Positions 17,519-26,430 of a stretch of DNA of 64,000 nt are shown here, piece by piece. The stretch comes from Streptomyces sp. NBC_00663 (lineage in GTDB: Bacteria; Actinomycetota; Actinomycetes; Streptomycetales; Streptomycetaceae). The notes under the pieces are model-generated. The model saw only the letters and a program-made list of their open reading frames with translations. It had not been told where the DNA came from and did no database searches. A program made the translations under genes and the position numbers. Location of the stretch: NCBI RefSeq assembly GCF_036226885.1, contig NZ_CP109027.1, positions 1,488,001 through 1,552,000 on the forward strand, written 5' to 3'. Every line of letters starts with the position of its first letter. Position 1 is the first letter of the stretch.

Positions 17519-19707
17519 CACGGCAACGAAGAGTCCTGACCGCCCTGTTGGCGGCGGTGCTGATGCTGCTCGGCCTCCAGGCCGTACCGAGTACCGCACA
17601 GCCCGAGGAGACGGCCGCCGCCCAGACCCTCACCTGGACCGCCGGCGACGACATCACCCAGTACACGTCGGCGCCGACGACCGCGGTGGCCGGTCAGGCG
17701 ACGATCGTCTTCGAGAACAGCGCGGCCACCGGCAACACCACCGGCATGCCGCACACGTTGACCTTCGTCACGAGCGACCCCGCGTTCAACAGCGACGTCG
17801 CGGTCAACATCCTGGCCAACCCGAACGACGACATGGGCGGCCGGCACACCGCCGAGGTCACGCTCACCCCGGGCCGCTACTTCTACCACTGCACGATCCC
17901 GGGCCACGGCCAGATGCAGGGCATCCTCGTGGTGACCGAGGGCGGCGGCACCGACACCACGCCGCCCGCGACGGCGGCGCAGGTCACGGGTACGCAGAAC
18001 GCCCAGGGCGAGTACGTCGGTTCGGCGAGCGTGGCGATCAGCGCCACCGACGAGGGCGGCTCCGGGGTCGACAGCGTCCAGTACGCGGTCGGCGACACGG
18101 GCGACTGGCTGCCGTACACCACCCCGGTCGTCGTCGACCAGGTGGGCGGTCACACGATCCGCTACCGGGCGCTCGACAAGGCGGGGAACGTCTCGGCGGA
18201 GAAGAGCGTCACGTTCACGGTGGTGCCGCCGGCCTCCGACGACACCACCCCACCGGACACCTCGGCGACGGTGACGGGTGAACAGGACGCCGACGGGGCG
18301 TACTTCGACATGGCGACGGTGACCGTGTCGGCCTCCGACACCGGTTCCGGGGTCAACGGCATCGAGTACGCGGTCGACAGCGGAGCCTGGCAGCCGTACA
18401 CCGCCCCCGTGATGGTGCACCAGCTCGGCACCCACACCGTCCGCTACCGGGCCACCGACAAGGCGGGGAACGTCGCCGCCGAGAAGAGCGTCCAGTTCAA
18501 GGTCGTCGCGACGCCCTCGCCGGACACCGCACCGCCCGTGACGGGCGTGAGTGTCGAGGGCACGAAGAACTCGGCCGGGGCCTACATCGGCAACGCCAAG
18601 GTCACCGTGAGCGCGACGGACGAGGGCGGGTCGGGCGTCGACCGGGTGGAGTACTCGATCGACGGCGGTCCGTATCTCACGTACACCGTCCCGGTGGTCG
18701 TCGATCGCGCGGGCACCCACACCCTCGCCTACCGGGCCACGGACAAGGCGGGCAACACCGCCGCCGCCCGCACGGTGACCTTCACCGTGGTGTCGAGCCA
18801 GGTGCCCGCACCCAACTGCCCGGAGTTCGACGAGCGGTTGACGGTGACAGTCGGTGATGTCGACTCGGGTGTGCCCAACCGGCTGACCAACAACCGGTGT
18901 CGGATCAACGAGTTGATCGAGGACGAGAAGGAGTGGACGTCCCACGCGCTCTTCCTGAAGCACGTGAAGACGGTCCTGGACAGGCTCCTCAAGGAAGGCG
19001 TCGTCGACCAGCGCGAGTACAACGCCGTCCAGAAGGCCGCCCGCCAGTCCGGGATCGGCAAGCCGGGGCAGACCGAGGGGTACCGGAAGATCCTCGACGG
19101 CACCGCCGAGTCGTTCGCCAAGTGGCAGCAGGTGGGCGGGGGTTCGTTCGCCCTCAACGCCGACGGGTCCCTCACCTCCGGGACGATCAGGGCCGGGCTC
19201 GGCATGCTGTGGTTCCCCGAGCGCAAGTACGGCGACTTCTCGCTCCGCCTCCAGTGGCGCGACGACGCCCCGGGCACCGGCAACGCCAACTCCGGTGTGT
19301 TCGTGCGCTTCCCGTGGGTCCACGACCACCCCGAGGAGTCCCGGCCGGAGTGGGTCGCCATCAAGTACGGGCACGAGGTGCAGGTGTTGGACCGGCCTGA
19401 CGGCGACATGTACAAGACGGGCTCGATCTACGGGTTCGACCGTGTGGGCCTGGCCGGCGCGGGCGTGACCCAGAAGGGCACCTGGAACGACTACGAGATC
19501 CGGGTGGTGGACCAGCAGTACTCGGTCTACCGCAACGGCGTGCTCATCAACGAGTTCGACAACATCGGCGGCCAGGACTTCACTCCGCCCCGCTCGGACG
19601 ACCCGGGCACGGACGGCAGGCGGTTCGCCTCCGGCTACATCGGACTCCAGGTGCACAGCACGACGGACATCGTCTCCTACCGGGACGTGCGGATCAAGGA
19701 GCTGTAG
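17515..19707 (+). CDS. secreted cupredoxin / OmpL47-like repeat / DUF1080 multidomain protein
   Basis: 730 aa. After a signal peptide (LTALLAAVLMLLGLQAVPSTA) comes a plastocyanin-like domain, with copper ligand candidates in GMPHTLTF and YHCTIPGHGQMQG. Three repeats of about 90 residues each start with DTTPP/DTAPP and end in a HTxRYRAxDKAGNxxAEK motif (OmpL47-type beta repeats). The C-terminal third is a DUF1080/3-keto-disaccharide hydrolase-like jelly roll (ERKYGDFSLRLQWRDD, NSGVFVRF). GTG start overlaps the upstream stop, so it is co-translated with the sugar dehydrogenase. The cupredoxin could carry electrons from that enzyme or the nearby laccase; this is inference. Confidence 0.85.
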   Translation: MTRQRRVLTALLAAVLMLLGLQAVPSTAQPEETAAAQTLTWTAGDDITQYTSAPTTAVAGQATIVFENSAATGNTTGMPHTLTFVTSDPAFNSDVAVNILANPNDDMGGRHTAEVTLTPGRYFYHCTIPGHGQMQGILVVTEGGGTDTTPPATAAQVTGTQNAQGEYVGSASVAISATDEGGSGVDSVQYAVGDTGDWLPYTTPVVVDQVGGHTIRYRALDKAGNVSAEKSVTFTVVPPASDDTTPPDTSATVTGEQDADGAYFDMATVTVSASDTGSGVNGIEYAVDSGAWQPYTAPVMVHQLGTHTVRYRATDKAGNVAAEKSVQFKVVATPSPDTAPPVTGVSVEGTKNSAGAYIGNAKVTVSATDEGGSGVDRVEYSIDGGPYLTYTVPVVVDRAGTHTLAYRATDKAGNTAAARTVTFTVVSSQVPAPNCPEFDERLTVTVGDVDSGVPNRLTNNRCRINELIEDEKEWTSHALFLKHVKTVLDRLLKEGVVDQREYNAVQKAARQSGIGKPGQTEGYRKILDGTAESFAKWQQVGGGSFALNADGSLTSGTIRAGLGMLWFPERKYGDFSLRLQWRDDAPGTGNANSGVFVRFPWVHDHPEESRPEWVAIKYGHEVQVLDRPDGDMYKTGSIYGFDRVGLAGAGVTQKGTWNDYEIRVVDQQYSVYRNGVLINEFDNIGGQDFTPPRSDDPGTDGRRFASGYIGLQVHSTTDIVSYRDVRIKEL

Positions 19708-20731
19708 GAGGCATCCCGGGCGCCTTCTTGGCTGCTCTGCTCGGCTGTACCCGCTTGGGCTCCCCCGGCATCTTCGGATACTCGGGCGGGTACGGCAGAT
19801 CGCCGAGTCCGTGGTCGTGCTCGTCCCTGCGGGCCAGTTCCAGCAGGGGTTCCAGCGAGAACGCGTGATCGTCCATGTCCGCGTGCACATCGCCGAGTTC
19901 GGCGAAGCGCGCGGGCATGGTCGCGAGATCGAAGTCCTGGGGATGCGCGACGCCCACCTCGTCCCAGCGCAGGGGTGCGGAGACGGGGGCGTGCGGGCGG
20001 GGTCGTACCGAATAGGCGGACGCGATCGTGCGGTCCCTGGCGGTCTGGTTGTAGTCGATGAAGATGCGCTCGCCGCGCTCCTCCTTCCACCACTTGATCG
20101 TCACGTGGTCCGGCATCCGCCGTTCCATCTCCCGCCCGACCGCGATCGCGGCCCGCCGCACCTGGGTGAAGGTCCAGCGCGGCTCGATGGGCACGAAGAC
20201 GTGCAGTCCGCGTCCGCCGGACGTCTTGGGCCAGCCGCGCAGTCCGCCGAACTCCTCCAGCACGGCGCGGAGTTCACCGGCGGCGCGGACGGCGTCGTCG
20301 TAGTCGGTGCCGGGCTGGGGGTCGAGGTCGATGCGGAGTTCGTCGGGGCGGTCGACGTCGTCGCGCCGTACCGGCCACGGGTGGAAGGTGAGCGTGCCGA
20401 ACTGGGCGGCCCACAGCACCGCGGCCTCCTCGGTGGGGCACATCTCGTCCGCGCTGCGGCCGCTCGGGAAGGTGATGTGGGCGGTCGGGATCCAGTCGGG
20501 CATGTTCTTCGGCGCCCGCTTCTGGAAGAAGTTCTCGCCCGTGACACCGTCGGGATAGCGCTCCAGGGTGGTGGGCCGGTCGCGCAGGGCGCGCAGGATT
20601 CCCGGGGCGACGGCGATGTAGTACTCGGCCAGGTCCAGCTTGGTGAAACCGCGCTCCGGGAAGAAGATCTTGTCCGGACTGGACAGCCGTACGGTCCGCC
20701 CGGCCACCTCAAGCTCCACCGCGTCACCCAT
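19694..20731 (-). CDS. LigD-type polymerase domain protein (primase-polymerase)
   Basis: 345 aa, a stand-alone PolDom of the archaeo-eukaryotic primase family, as found in bacterial NHEJ LigD. Visible are LSSPDKIFFPERGFTKLDL at the N-terminus, LRIDLDPQPG with the catalytic DxD, and SGGRGLHVFVPI with the active-site His. It extends DNA ends with nucleotides, preferring ribonucleotides, during end joining. Divergent from the ATP-dependent ligase gene 75 bp away. The 3' end overlaps the convergent DUF1080-fusion gene by 14 bp. The ATG at 20731 is preferred over an upstream in-frame GTG. Confidence 0.9.
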   Translation of the reverse strand: MGDAVELEVAGRTVRLSSPDKIFFPERGFTKLDLAEYYIAVAPGILRALRDRPTTLERYPDGVTGENFFQKRAPKNMPDWIPTAHITFPSGRSADEMCPTEEAAVLWAAQFGTLTFHPWPVRRDDVDRPDELRIDLDPQPGTDYDDAVRAAGELRAVLEEFGGLRGWPKTSGGRGLHVFVPIEPRWTFTQVRRAAIAVGREMERRMPDHVTIKWWKEERGERIFIDYNQTARDRTIASAYSVRPRPHAPVSAPLRWDEVGVAHPQDFDLATMPARFAELGDVHADMDDHAFSLEPLLELARRDEHDHGLGDLPYPPEYPKMPGEPKRVQPSRAAKKAPGMPPTAP

Positions 20732-20806
20732 GCGAGCCACGGTAGGCCAGTGGAACATCCCCCGCATACCGGGCGAAATCCAGCAGTGGCCAGCAGAATC
20801 GGAAGC

Positions 20807-21877
20807 ATGGATCTGCCGGTCATGCCTCCCGTGAAGCCCATGCTCGCCAAGTCGGTCGCGAAGATCCCGCCGGGCATGCAGTACGAGGCGAAGTGGGACG
20901 GGTTCCGGGCCATCGTGTTCCGCGACCGGACCGAGGTCGAGCTCGGCAGCCGCACCGGCAAGCCGCTGACCAGGTACTTTCCCGAGCTGGTGGGGGCCCT
21001 CGCGGAGCGGCTGCCCGAGCGCTGCGTGCTGGACGGCGAGATCGTCATCGCCCGGGACGGGCGGCTGGACTTCGACGCGCTCACCGAGCGCATCCACCCG
21101 GCGGACTCCCGGGTGCGGACGCTCGCCGAGCGCACCCCGGCGTCGTTCGTCGCCTTCGACGTGCTGGCCCTGGCCGACGAGTCGCTCCTCGACGTCCCGC
21201 TGACCGACCGGCGGGCCCTGCTGGCCACGGCCCTGTCCGACGTCACCCCGCCGGTCCATCTCGCGCCCGCGACGACCGACATCGACGTCGCCCGGAACTG
21301 GTTCGAGCAGTACGAGGGGGCCGGTCTCGACGGCGTCATCGCCAAGCCGCTCGGCCTGCACTACCTCCAGGACGAGCGAGCGATGTTCAAGATCAAGCAC
21401 GAGCGGACGGCGGACGTGGTCGTCGCGGGCTACCGCCTCCACAAGAGCGGCCCCGTAGTCGGGTCCCTGCTGCTCGGGCTGTACGACGACCAGGGCGCCC
21501 TCCAGCACGTGGGCGTGTCGGCCGCCTTCACCATGAAGCGGCGCGCGGAGCTGGTCGAGGAGCTGGAGCCGCTGCGCATGGCGGACGCCACGGGACATCC
21601 CTGGGCGGCCTGGTCGGACGAGGCCGCGCACGAGACGGCACGGCTGCCCGGGGCGCCCAGCCGCTGGTCGGGCAAGAAGGACCTGTCCTGGGTGCCGCTG
21701 CGGCCGGAGCGGGTGGCCGAGGTGGCGTACGACCACATGGAGAACGGGGCACGGTTCCGGCACACGGCCCGCTTCCGCCGCTGGCGCCCGGACCGGACGC
21801 CGGAGAGCTGCACGTACGGACAGCTGGAGGAGCCGGTGCGCTACGACCTGGCCGAGATCCTGGGCTCTCCCGGCTGA
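20807..21877 (+). CDS. ATP-dependent DNA ligase
   Basis: 356 aa. Nucleotidyltransferase motif I EAKWDGFR (lysine adenylation), motif III FDVLAL, motif IV GLDGVIAK and motif V FKIKHERTADVVV are all present, followed by an OB-fold C-terminus. The size matches mycobacterial LigC-type ligases, which seal nicks in repair and back up NHEJ. Paired with the divergent LigD-type polymerase. No Ku gene lies within the window. The ATG at 20807 follows a purine-rich stretch. Confidence 0.92.
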   Translation: MDLPVMPPVKPMLAKSVAKIPPGMQYEAKWDGFRAIVFRDRTEVELGSRTGKPLTRYFPELVGALAERLPERCVLDGEIVIARDGRLDFDALTERIHPADSRVRTLAERTPASFVAFDVLALADESLLDVPLTDRRALLATALSDVTPPVHLAPATTDIDVARNWFEQYEGAGLDGVIAKPLGLHYLQDERAMFKIKHERTADVVVAGYRLHKSGPVVGSLLLGLYDDQGALQHVGVSAAFTMKRRAELVEELEPLRMADATGHPWAAWSDEAAHETARLPGAPSRWSGKKDLSWVPLRPERVAEVAYDHMENGARFRHTARFRRWRPDRTPESCTYGQLEEPVRYDLAEILGSPG

Positions 21878-21887
21878 CGCGCCGCGG

Positions 21888-23078
21888 CTACGGCTTCATC
21901 AGCACCTTCACCGCGCCGTCCTGCTTGCGCTGGAACATCTCGTACGCGTGCGGCGCATCGTCCAGCGGGACCCGATGGGTGGCGAAGTCGTCGACGCCGA
22001 GGACGTCGTCGTCGGTCAGGTGCGGGAGGATCTCGTCGACCCAGCGGCGCACATTGGCCTGGCCCATGCGGAGCTGGATCTGCTTGTCGAACAGGGTGAG
22101 CAGCGGCAGCGGGTCGGCCGTGCCGCCGTAGACACCGGAGAGGGAGATCGTGCCGCCCCGGCGTACCAGGTCGATGGCGGTGTAGAGGGCGGCGAGCCGG
22201 TCGACGCTGAAGCGTTCGGCGAGGGGGCCGCCCAGTTTCCGCGGCAGCAGGGAAGCGGCGTTCTGGGCCAGGCGGGCGGCGGCGCTGCCGTGGGCCTCGG
22301 TGCCGACCGCGTCGATCACGGCGTCGGGGCCACGGCCCGCGGTGCGGTCGCGGATCGCGGTGACGAGTTCCTTCTCGCCGTCGAAGTCCCGCAGGTCGAA
22401 GGTCTCCACACCCCGCTGCCCCGCCCGGTGCAGCCGCTCGCTGACCAGGTCGACCCCGAACACCGCTCCGGCGCCCCGCAGCTGTGCGACCCGGCAGGCC
22501 ATGTCGCCGATGGGCCCGAGGCCGAGCACGGCGACGGTGCCGCCCTCCGGGATGTCCGCGTAGGCGACGGCCTGCCAGGCGGTGGGCAGGACGTCGGAGA
22601 GATAGACGAAACGGTCGTCGGGCGGCCCCTCGGGCACCTTGATCGGGCCGAACTGGGCCTGCGGGACACGCAGATACTCGGCCTGGGCGCCGGGTACGGC
22701 CCCGTACAGCCGGGTGTAGCCGAAGAGCGCGGCGCCCATGCCCTCGCCGGTGACCTGGGTGGTCTCGCACTGGGTCGGCAGGGAGTTCTCGCACATCCAG
22801 CAGCTGCCGCAGGCGATCTGGAAGGGGACGACGACCCGGTCGCCCGCCTTGAGGTCGGGCACCCCGGCGCCGACCTCCTCGACGATGCCCATGGGCTCGT
22901 GACCGAGGATGTCGCCCGGAGTCATGAACGGGGTGAGCACCTCGTACAGATGCAGATCGGAGCCGCACAGTCCGCTCGACGTGATGCGGATGACGGCGTC
23001 CGTGGGCTCCTGGATCCCCGGATCGGGCACGGTCTCCACCCGTACGTCCCGCTTGCCCTGCCAGGTGACTGCCTTCAT
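21888..23078 (-). CDS. zinc-dependent medium-chain alcohol dehydrogenase
   Basis: 396 aa MDR protein: GLCGSDLHLYE and GHEPMGIVEEVG carry the catalytic zinc ligands, CGSCWMCENSLPTQC the structural zinc cysteines, and AVLGLGPIGDMACR the NAD(P) Rossmann motif. The extended middle resembles glutathione-independent formaldehyde dehydrogenase-like members. Substrate not determinable. Ends 10 bp from the convergent ligase gene. Confidence 0.9.
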   Translation of the reverse strand: MKAVTWQGKRDVRVETVPDPGIQEPTDAVIRITSSGLCGSDLHLYEVLTPFMTPGDILGHEPMGIVEEVGAGVPDLKAGDRVVVPFQIACGSCWMCENSLPTQCETTQVTGEGMGAALFGYTRLYGAVPGAQAEYLRVPQAQFGPIKVPEGPPDDRFVYLSDVLPTAWQAVAYADIPEGGTVAVLGLGPIGDMACRVAQLRGAGAVFGVDLVSERLHRAGQRGVETFDLRDFDGEKELVTAIRDRTAGRGPDAVIDAVGTEAHGSAAARLAQNAASLLPRKLGGPLAERFSVDRLAALYTAIDLVRRGGTISLSGVYGGTADPLPLLTLFDKQIQLRMGQANVRRWVDEILPHLTDDDVLGVDDFATHRVPLDDAPHAYEMFQRKQDGAVKVLMKP

Positions 23079-23308
23079 CGCCGCACGCTCCCTTCCCCCC
23101 TGCTTCCCCCTTCGGAGGCGCCCCGGGTACCCGGCCCCACCGCGCCGAACCGCTCCGGACCGCCGCCCCGCGCCGCGCTCTGGGCCGCTCGGCGTAGCAG
23201 CGCGCTCCCTCAGAGGTGTTCACCAGAGGTATTCACCCGCCGGTCAAATCCGAGCGGGTATGGCCAGCAATGAACAAATAAGCGCACAATCAGCGAAACG
23301 AGACTTGG

Positions 23309-24343
23309 GTGGCGACGGTGGGCATGGGACGAAGGGCGCGCACCGGGCGCGCCGGCACTACGGCGGCGCTCCTGGCCGCCGCGCTGACGGTTTCCCTGGC
23401 GGCGGCGGGCTGCACGGGTTCCGGTCGGCCGGAGCCGAAGGACGACGGCCGGGGCGCCGAGCAGGCGCGGACCCCCGGTGACGAGCAGAGCCCGGAGCCG
23501 TCGCAGAGCGGGCAGAGCGAGCTTGCCGGCGCGTCCGTGCTCGCCGTGAAGATCGACAACGCGCGGGCGGCCCGGCCGCACACGGGCACCGATGCCGCCG
23601 ACATCATCTACGCCGAGCAGGTCGAGGGCGGGCTGAGCCGGCTGATGGCGGTCTACGCGACCAGGCTCCCGAAGACCATCGGTCCGGTGCGCAGCGCCCG
23701 GGAGTCCGACCTGGAGCTGCTGCGCCAGTTCGACCATCCGACGCTCGCCTTCTCCGGCGCCCAGGGCAAGCTGATGCCGCTGATCAACAGGGCGCCGCTG
23801 AACCCGCAGACACCGGGCAAGACCTCCGGCGCCTACTTCCGCGGCACCGACAAGCCCGCCCCGCACAACCTCTACCTGCACCCGTCCCGGCTGCTGCCCA
23901 GCGCTCCCGGCGCGGACGCCCTGACCACCGGCTTCACCTACGGCGCCGCCCCCTCGGGCGGCAAGAAGGACACGTCGGAGACCGTGCGCTACCCGGCGGC
24001 CGGCTACTCCTTCACCTGGTCGTCGAGCCGCGACCGCTATCTGGTCTCCATGGACGGCACCCCGGCCGTGACGACCGGCGGCAAGCGGATCGCCCCGGCG
24101 ACGGTCGTCGTGCAGTACGTGAAGATCCGCAAGTCCGACTTCCACGACTTCCTCGGCAACAACACGCCGTACACCGAGACCGTCGGCTCGGGGAAGGCGA
24201 AGGTGCTGCGCGGCGGGAAGGCGTACGACGTCCGCTGGGAGCGCGACAAGGCCACGGACGGTACGACGTTCACGACGACCGGCGGGGATCCGGTGAACTT
24301 CGCCGAGGGTCAGGTGTGGGTGCTGTTCGCCAAAGCGTCCTGA
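23309..24343 (+). CDS. DUF3048-family lipoprotein (YerB-like)
   Basis: 344 aa with a lipoprotein signal: basic start, hydrophobic core TTAALLAAALTVSLAAAG and lipobox LAAAGC. A Pro/Glu/Ser-rich linker then leads to the DUF3048 domain (VKIDNARAARPHTGTDAADI, YAEQVEGGLSRLMAVY, GPVRSARESDLELL). Anchored outside the membrane; function of the family not established. GTG 23309 is used here; ATG 23324 is also in frame and equally possible. Convergent with pcaV. Confidence 0.88.
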   Translation: MATVGMGRRARTGRAGTTAALLAAALTVSLAAAGCTGSGRPEPKDDGRGAEQARTPGDEQSPEPSQSGQSELAGASVLAVKIDNARAARPHTGTDAADIIYAEQVEGGLSRLMAVYATRLPKTIGPVRSARESDLELLRQFDHPTLAFSGAQGKLMPLINRAPLNPQTPGKTSGAYFRGTDKPAPHNLYLHPSRLLPSAPGADALTTGFTYGAAPSGGKKDTSETVRYPAAGYSFTWSSSRDRYLVSMDGTPAVTTGGKRIAPATVVVQYVKIRKSDFHDFLGNNTPYTETVGSGKAKVLRGGKAYDVRWERDKATDGTTFTTTGGDPVNFAEGQVWVLFAKAS

Positions 24344-24370
24344 AGACCCGACCGGCGCCGCAACGCTCGG

Positions 24371-24835
24371 TCAACGCTGCGCCGCGAGGGGTTCCGCCGG
24401 GTTGCGGAGCCCCTCGGCCGCGTCCGCGACCCGCTGGATCAGCTCGAAGAACACGGACTGCTCGGCGGCGGAGAGCGGGGCGAGGAAGACCTGGTTCATC
24501 CGGGCCGTGCGGACGGTCAGCTTGCGGTGGGTGCGCACTCCGTCGTCGGTGAGGCGCAGCAGGAAACGGCGGCCGTCCTGCGGGTCGCGCACCTTGTCGA
24601 GCAGCCCGCGGCGGCCGAGCCGGCTGATCACCTCGGCGATGGTCGACCGGTCGAGCCCCACCCGCTCCCCCACCGTGCGCTGGTCCAGGCCCGGCTCGGC
24701 GACGAGCGCGTTGAGGACCGCGAACTGGGGCGAGGTGATCTCCTCCGAGACCATCGTGTTCCACAGCAGGTAGTGGGCCTGCTGCAAACGGCGGGCCAGG
24801 TGCCCGGGGTGGGTGGTGAGGTCCACCGCGGCCAT
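24371..24835 (-). CDS. pcaV: PcaV, MarR-family repressor of the pca operon
   Basis: 154 aa MarR winged helix: LDQRTVGERVGLDRSTIAEV is the recognition HTH and KVRDPQDGRRFLLRLT the wing. The sequence and the divergent position before pcaI match S. coelicolor PcaV, which represses pcaIJFHGBL and is released by protocatechuate. The ATG at 24835 gives the usual N-terminus (MAAVDLTTHPGHLARRLQQA). Two similar dyads in the shared intergenic region are probable operators. Confidence 0.93.
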   Translation of the reverse strand: MAAVDLTTHPGHLARRLQQAHYLLWNTMVSEEITSPQFAVLNALVAEPGLDQRTVGERVGLDRSTIAEVISRLGRRGLLDKVRDPQDGRRFLLRLTDDGVRTHRKLTVRTARMNQVFLAPLSAAEQSVFFELIQRVADAAEGLRNPAEPLAAQR

Positions 24836-24858
24836 GTGCGCTCCCCACGATCGAATTG

Positions 24859-24876
24859 ATTGGTGCACTGAACAAT
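24859..24876. promoter_or_regulatory. candidate PcaV operator 1
   Basis: Imperfect dyad ATTGGTGCACTGAACAAT just upstream of pcaV. It shares GCACTGA with the second site before pcaI. Inferred from symmetry and PcaV biology. Confidence 0.6.
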
Positions 24877-24988
24877 ACCCGTCGGCCCCATGACTGTCTG
24901 TAGCTCGCTCCACATCACTGACCTCGCCTTTCTTCAGGGTCTTGACGTCGCACCCTTCCGGTGGCAGCGTGAAGGAAACTTCACCGAA

Positions 24989-25009
24989 ATACTCAGTGCC
25001 CTGACTAAT
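24989..25009. promoter_or_regulatory. candidate PcaV operator 2
   Basis: On the minus strand this 21-bp site contains AGGGCACTGAGTAT, matching the GCACTGA core of the site at 24859. It ends 21 bp before the pcaI ATG, where a repressor would block the operon. Confidence 0.55.
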
Positions 25010-25030
25010 CGGCGGGATGGAGCTTCACGC

Positions 25031-25786
25031 ATGGACAAGGTGGTCGCCACAGCCGCCGAGGCGGTGGCCGATGTGCCGGATGGCGCGACCCTCGCCGTCG
25101 GCGGCTTCGGACTGAGCGGGGTGCCCAACGTGCTGATCCAGGCGCTGTACGAGCGCGGGACCAGCGGCCTGGGCGTCGTCTCCAACAACTGTGGCGCCAT
25201 GGAGTCCGGCCTGGCCGTCCTGCTGTCGGCGGGCCGCATCGCGCGCGTGACCGGTTCCTACATCGGCGCCAACAAGGAGTTCGCCCGGCAGTACCTGTCC
25301 GGTGAGCTGGAGGTCGAGATGATCCCGCAGGGCACGCTCGCCGAGCGGCTGCGGGCCGGTGGCGCCGGCATCCCCGCCTTCTACACCCCCGCCGGTGTCG
25401 GCACCCAGGTCGCCGAGGGCGGGCTGCCGTGGCGGTACGACGGTGAGGGCGGCGTCGCGCTCGCCTCGCCGCCGAAGGAGGTGCGCGAGTTCGAGGGCAC
25501 CGAGTACGTGCTGGAGCGGGGCATCCGTACCGACTTCGCGCTGGTGCGGGCCTGGAAGGGCGACCGGCACGGGAATCTCGTCTTCAACAAGTCGTCCCGG
25601 AACTTCAACCCCCTCGCGGCGATGGCGGGACGGGTGACGATCGCGGAGGTCGAGGAGCTCGTGGAGCCCGGCGAGATCGAGCCGGACGCGGTGCATCTGC
25701 CGGGGATCTTCGTGCAGCGGGTGGTGGCGCTGACGCCGGAACAGGCCGCCGACAAGGGCATCGAGAAGCGGACGGTGAGCAACTGA
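25031..25786 (+). CDS. pcaI: 3-oxoadipate CoA-transferase subunit A
   Basis: 251 aa. First gene of the pca operon. With PcaJ it transfers CoA from succinyl-CoA to 3-oxoadipate. [16 protein letters not shown] and the SNNCG segment are typical of CoA-transferase alpha subunits. ATG 25031 is preferred to an upstream in-frame start because it opens the conserved [15 protein letters not shown]. Stop overlaps the pcaJ ATG by one base (TGATG). Confidence 0.95.
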   Translation: MDKVVATAAEAVADVPDGATLAVGGFGLSGVPNVLIQALYERGTSGLGVVSNNCGAMESGLAVLLSAGRIARVTGSYIGANKEFARQYLSGELEVEMIPQGTLAERLRAGGAGIPAFYTPAGVGTQVAEGGLPWRYDGEGGVALASPPKEVREFEGTEYVLERGIRTDFALVRAWKGDRHGNLVFNKSSRNFNPLAAMAGRVTIAEVEELVEPGEIEPDAVHLPGIFVQRVVALTPEQAADKGIEKRTVSN

Positions 25787-26430
25787 TGGCCTGGACACGC
25801 GAGCAGATGGCCGCGCGGGCGGCGCGCGAGCTGGAGGACGGGCAGTACGTCAATCTCGGCATCGGCCTGCCGACGCTGATCCCGAACTATCTCCCGGAGG
25901 GCGTGGAGGTGGTGCTGGAGAGCGAGAACGGCATCCTCGGCACCGGCCCCTATCCGGCCGAGGACGCGGTCGACCCGGATCTGATCAACGCCGGCAAGGA
26001 GACCGTCACGGTGCTGCCGGGCGCCTCCTTCTTCGACTCGGCGCTGTCCTTCTCGATGATCCGGGGCGGGCACATCGATGTCGCCGTGCTGGGCGCGATG
26101 CAGGTCTCCGCCGGCGGTGACCTCGCGAACTGGGCGATCCCCGGGAAGATGATCACCGGGATCGGCGGGGCGATGGACCTGGTCCACGGCGCCCGTACGG
26201 TCATCGTCGTGATGACCCACACCGCCAAGGACGGCTCGCCGAAAATCCTCTCCGAATGCGCGCTGCCGCTCACGGGCAAGGCGTGTGTGAACCGAGTCAT
26301 CACCGATCTCGGCGTGATCGACGTGACCACGGACGGGCTGGTGTTGACCGAGGTCGCGCCCGGAGTCGCCGTTGACGACGTCATCGCCAAGACCGACGCC
26401 AAACTGACCGTCGCGGAGGAGCTGCTGTGA
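25786..26430 (+). CDS. pcaJ: 3-oxoadipate CoA-transferase subunit B
   Basis: 214 aa beta subunit. The catalytic glutamate lies in ESENGILG (about 46), with the preceding [17 protein letters not shown] signature. Forms a heteromer with PcaI; overlapping start and stop on both sides (TGATG, GTGA) imply coupled translation. Confidence 0.96.
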   Translation: MAWTREQMAARAARELEDGQYVNLGIGLPTLIPNYLPEGVEVVLESENGILGTGPYPAEDAVDPDLINAGKETVTVLPGASFFDSALSFSMIRGGHIDVAVLGAMQVSAGGDLANWAIPGKMITGIGGAMDLVHGARTVIVVMTHTAKDGSPKILSECALPLTGKACVNRVITDLGVIDVTTDGLVLTEVAPGVAVDDVIAKTDAKLTVAEELL

